Assembly: GCF_027257935.1 (NCBI RefSeq)
Contig: NZ_JANZKW010000005.1
Location: forward strand, 124,001 to 188,000
Source: Chitinimonas sp. BJYL2
GTDB lineage: Bacteria; Pseudomonadota; Gammaproteobacteria; Burkholderiales; Chitinimonadaceae
Reading direction: 5' to 3'
Length of the DNA stretch: 64,000 nt
Shown: piece by piece, positions 62,945-64,000 of the stretch
Layout of the letters: each line of letters begins with the position of its first letter
How positions within the stretch are numbered: position 1 is the stretch's first letter
The notes under the pieces: generated by a model
The model's database searches: none
Told to the model about the DNA's origin: nothing
Seen by the model: the letters and a program-made list of their open reading frames with translations, nothing else
Program-made: the position numbers and the translations under genes

Positions 62945-64000
62945 GTCCGTCGCTGACGCCGGTGCCACGCGCGGGCACCGATCAGCATCAGCAGCGCAGC
63001 CAGCAAGGCAGGCACATTGCCAAAGCGCAGATACGGCGTTTCACCGCTGCGTCCCTGCACGGTAGCGTACAGGATGCCCACCTCGCGCTCGGGCAATCGC
63101 GCCAGATAGTTGCCGTGCGCATCAATCACCGCGGTGGTACCGCTATTGGTGGCCCTGAGCATGGGCCGACCGGTTTCAAGCGCGCGTGCCTGGCTGATCT
63201 GGCCGTGCTGGGCCAGCGCCACCGAGCCATCAAACCAGGCCAGATTCGACAGGTTCAGCAGCAACGTGGCTTGTCGGGCGTTCGGTAGCAGCTCCTCACC
63301 AAACAAATCCTCGTAACAGATGTTGGCGGCGATGCGCTGATCGCGTACACGCAATGGCTTCTGGACTTCAGCACCGGGGCTGAAGTCAGCCAGCGGCATG
63401 TTGAGGATGTTGTCGTACACCCACTGCACCAGCGGCCTGAGTGGCACGTATTCGCCGAACGGCACCAGATGCGCCTTGTAGTTGGCGGGACGACGCGGGT
63501 CGGTCAGCAGCACCGCGCCGTTGTAGTAGCGCTGGCTTTCGGCGTCGAGCCGGGGCACGCCGGTAATCAGATCGGCCTGCTGCTGGCGGGCCAGCGCCAG
63601 CAAGCTGTCGAGATAGTCCTCGGGCACATCGTGCAGGAAGATCGGGAACGCGGTTTCGGGCAGCACCAGCAGGTCGGCCTTGGCCTCATAAACCAGCTTG
63701 TAATAGGTACGCAGGTTGTAGATGAGGTCGTCGATGCCCCATTTGCGGTTCTGCGGAATTGCGCCCTGCAGCAAGGCCACTTTCAGCGGCTTGCCCTCTG
63801 GAGCAGTCCAGACCACATGGCGCAAGCCGTAGCCCACGGTACACAGCACGACGGCGGCCAGCACGGCAGCCAGATCCAGTCGATCCAGACGCCGCCCCAT
63901 CAGCCAGGTCACCAGACCCGCCAGACCCGCCAGCAGACCGCTCACACCATAAATGCCCAGCAAAGGCGCAAAGCCTGCCAGCGGCCCGCCGGGAATCTGG
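62941..64000 (-). CDS. lnt: Apolipoprotein N-acyltransferase (3' part, truncated by window)
   Basis: The C-terminal ~350 residues of Lnt, which N-acylates lipoproteins in the inner membrane. The open frame continues beyond the window end; the part near 63990 reads I-P-G-G-P-L-A-G-F-A-P-L-L-G-I-Y-G. The nitrilase catalytic triad is present: Glu in L-P-E-T-A-F-P, Lys in K-A-H-L-V-P-F-G-E-Y-V-P, Cys in N-I-C-Y-E-D-L-F-G. The final segment A-L-L-A-A-L-L-M-L-I-G-A-R is the last membrane helix. Confidence 0.93.
   Translation of the reverse strand, partial: QIPGGPLAGFAPLLGIYGVSGLLAGLAGLVTWLMGRRLDRLDLAAVLAAVVLCTVGYGLRHVVWTAPEGKPLKVALLQGAIPQNRKWGIDDLIYNLRTYYKLVYEAKADLLVLPETAFPIFLHDVPEDYLDSLLALARQQQADLITGVPRLDAESQRYYNGAVLLTDPRRPANYKAHLVPFGEYVPLRPLVQWVYDNILNMPLADFSPGAEVQKPLRVRDQRIAANICYEDLFGEELLPNARQATLLLNLSNLAWFDGSVALAQHGQISQARALETGRPMLRATNSGTTAVIDAHGNYLARLPEREVGILYATVQGRSGETPYLRFGNVPALLAALLMLIGARAWHRRQRRT

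Overview
The window is high-GC DNA with dense, operon-like gene packing. Its housekeeping genes and gene order (rdgB-rph, kinase/phosphatase-yicC-gmk-rpoZ-spoT, thiSG, trmB, coaX-birA, groESL, ilvBHC-psd-pssA-leuA, DUF3619/DUF3106 sigma operon) point to the chromosome of a Betaproteobacterium. A Neisseriales/Burkholderiales relative of Chitinimonas-like polysaccharide degraders would fit, but genus placement is inference. I saw no phage, insertion sequence, CRISPR array, tRNA or rRNA.

Region 1 (1-13440) is a beta-glucan uptake and degradation locus. It begins with the tail of a LacI-family regulator. A TonB-dependent receptor is followed by SapC-family, cupin/JmjC-like and flavin-dependent halogenase-like genes. 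Then come a complete sugar ABC importer (binding protein, two permeases, ATPase), a GH1 beta-glucosidase and a divergent GH16 endo-glucanase lipoprotein. Three LacI-type operators (consensus TGAAAnCGnTTTCA) sit at the three promoters and tie the locus into one regulon: outside cleavage by GH16, outer-membrane uptake by the receptor, inner-membrane uptake by the ABC system, cytosolic hydrolysis by GH1. The three middle genes have no obvious role in this pathway.

Region 2 (13500-19374) holds an arsenic operon, arsR-arsI-arsC-aqpS, with a channel in place of an efflux pump. It also holds ridA and a GbsR-type repressor operon (thiol oxidoreductase, small membrane protein, epimerase-DoxX fusion, DUF2269) with two matching 18-bp operators.

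Region 3 (19386-43672) is core housekeeping: hemW, rdgB, a periplasmic retropepsin-like protein, dusA, rph, a PP2C phosphatase/Ser-Thr kinase pair, yicC, gmk, rpoZ, spoT, thiS-GNAT-thiG, trmB, SPOR protein, coaX, birA, wrbA, a YihY-type membrane protein, a PilZ-like protein, bioA, DUF423, and groES-groEL under a perfect CIRCE operator.

Region 4 (43849-53317) is a surface module: a large Ig-repeat lipoprotein followed by a type IV pilus set (pilE-like pilin, fimT, pilV, pilW, pilX, pilY1).

Region 5 (53384-60632) carries branched-chain amino-acid and phospholipid genes: leuA, pssA, psd, ilvC, ilvH, ilvB. The leuA reading frame begins with an in-frame helix-turn-helix domain about 84 residues ahead of the usual LeuA start, and has phased direct repeats upstream. 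This is one of the most unusual features in the window.

Region 6 (61103-64000) is an ECF sigma factor operon (sigma, DUF3619, DUF3106, RDD) convergent with a truncated lnt.
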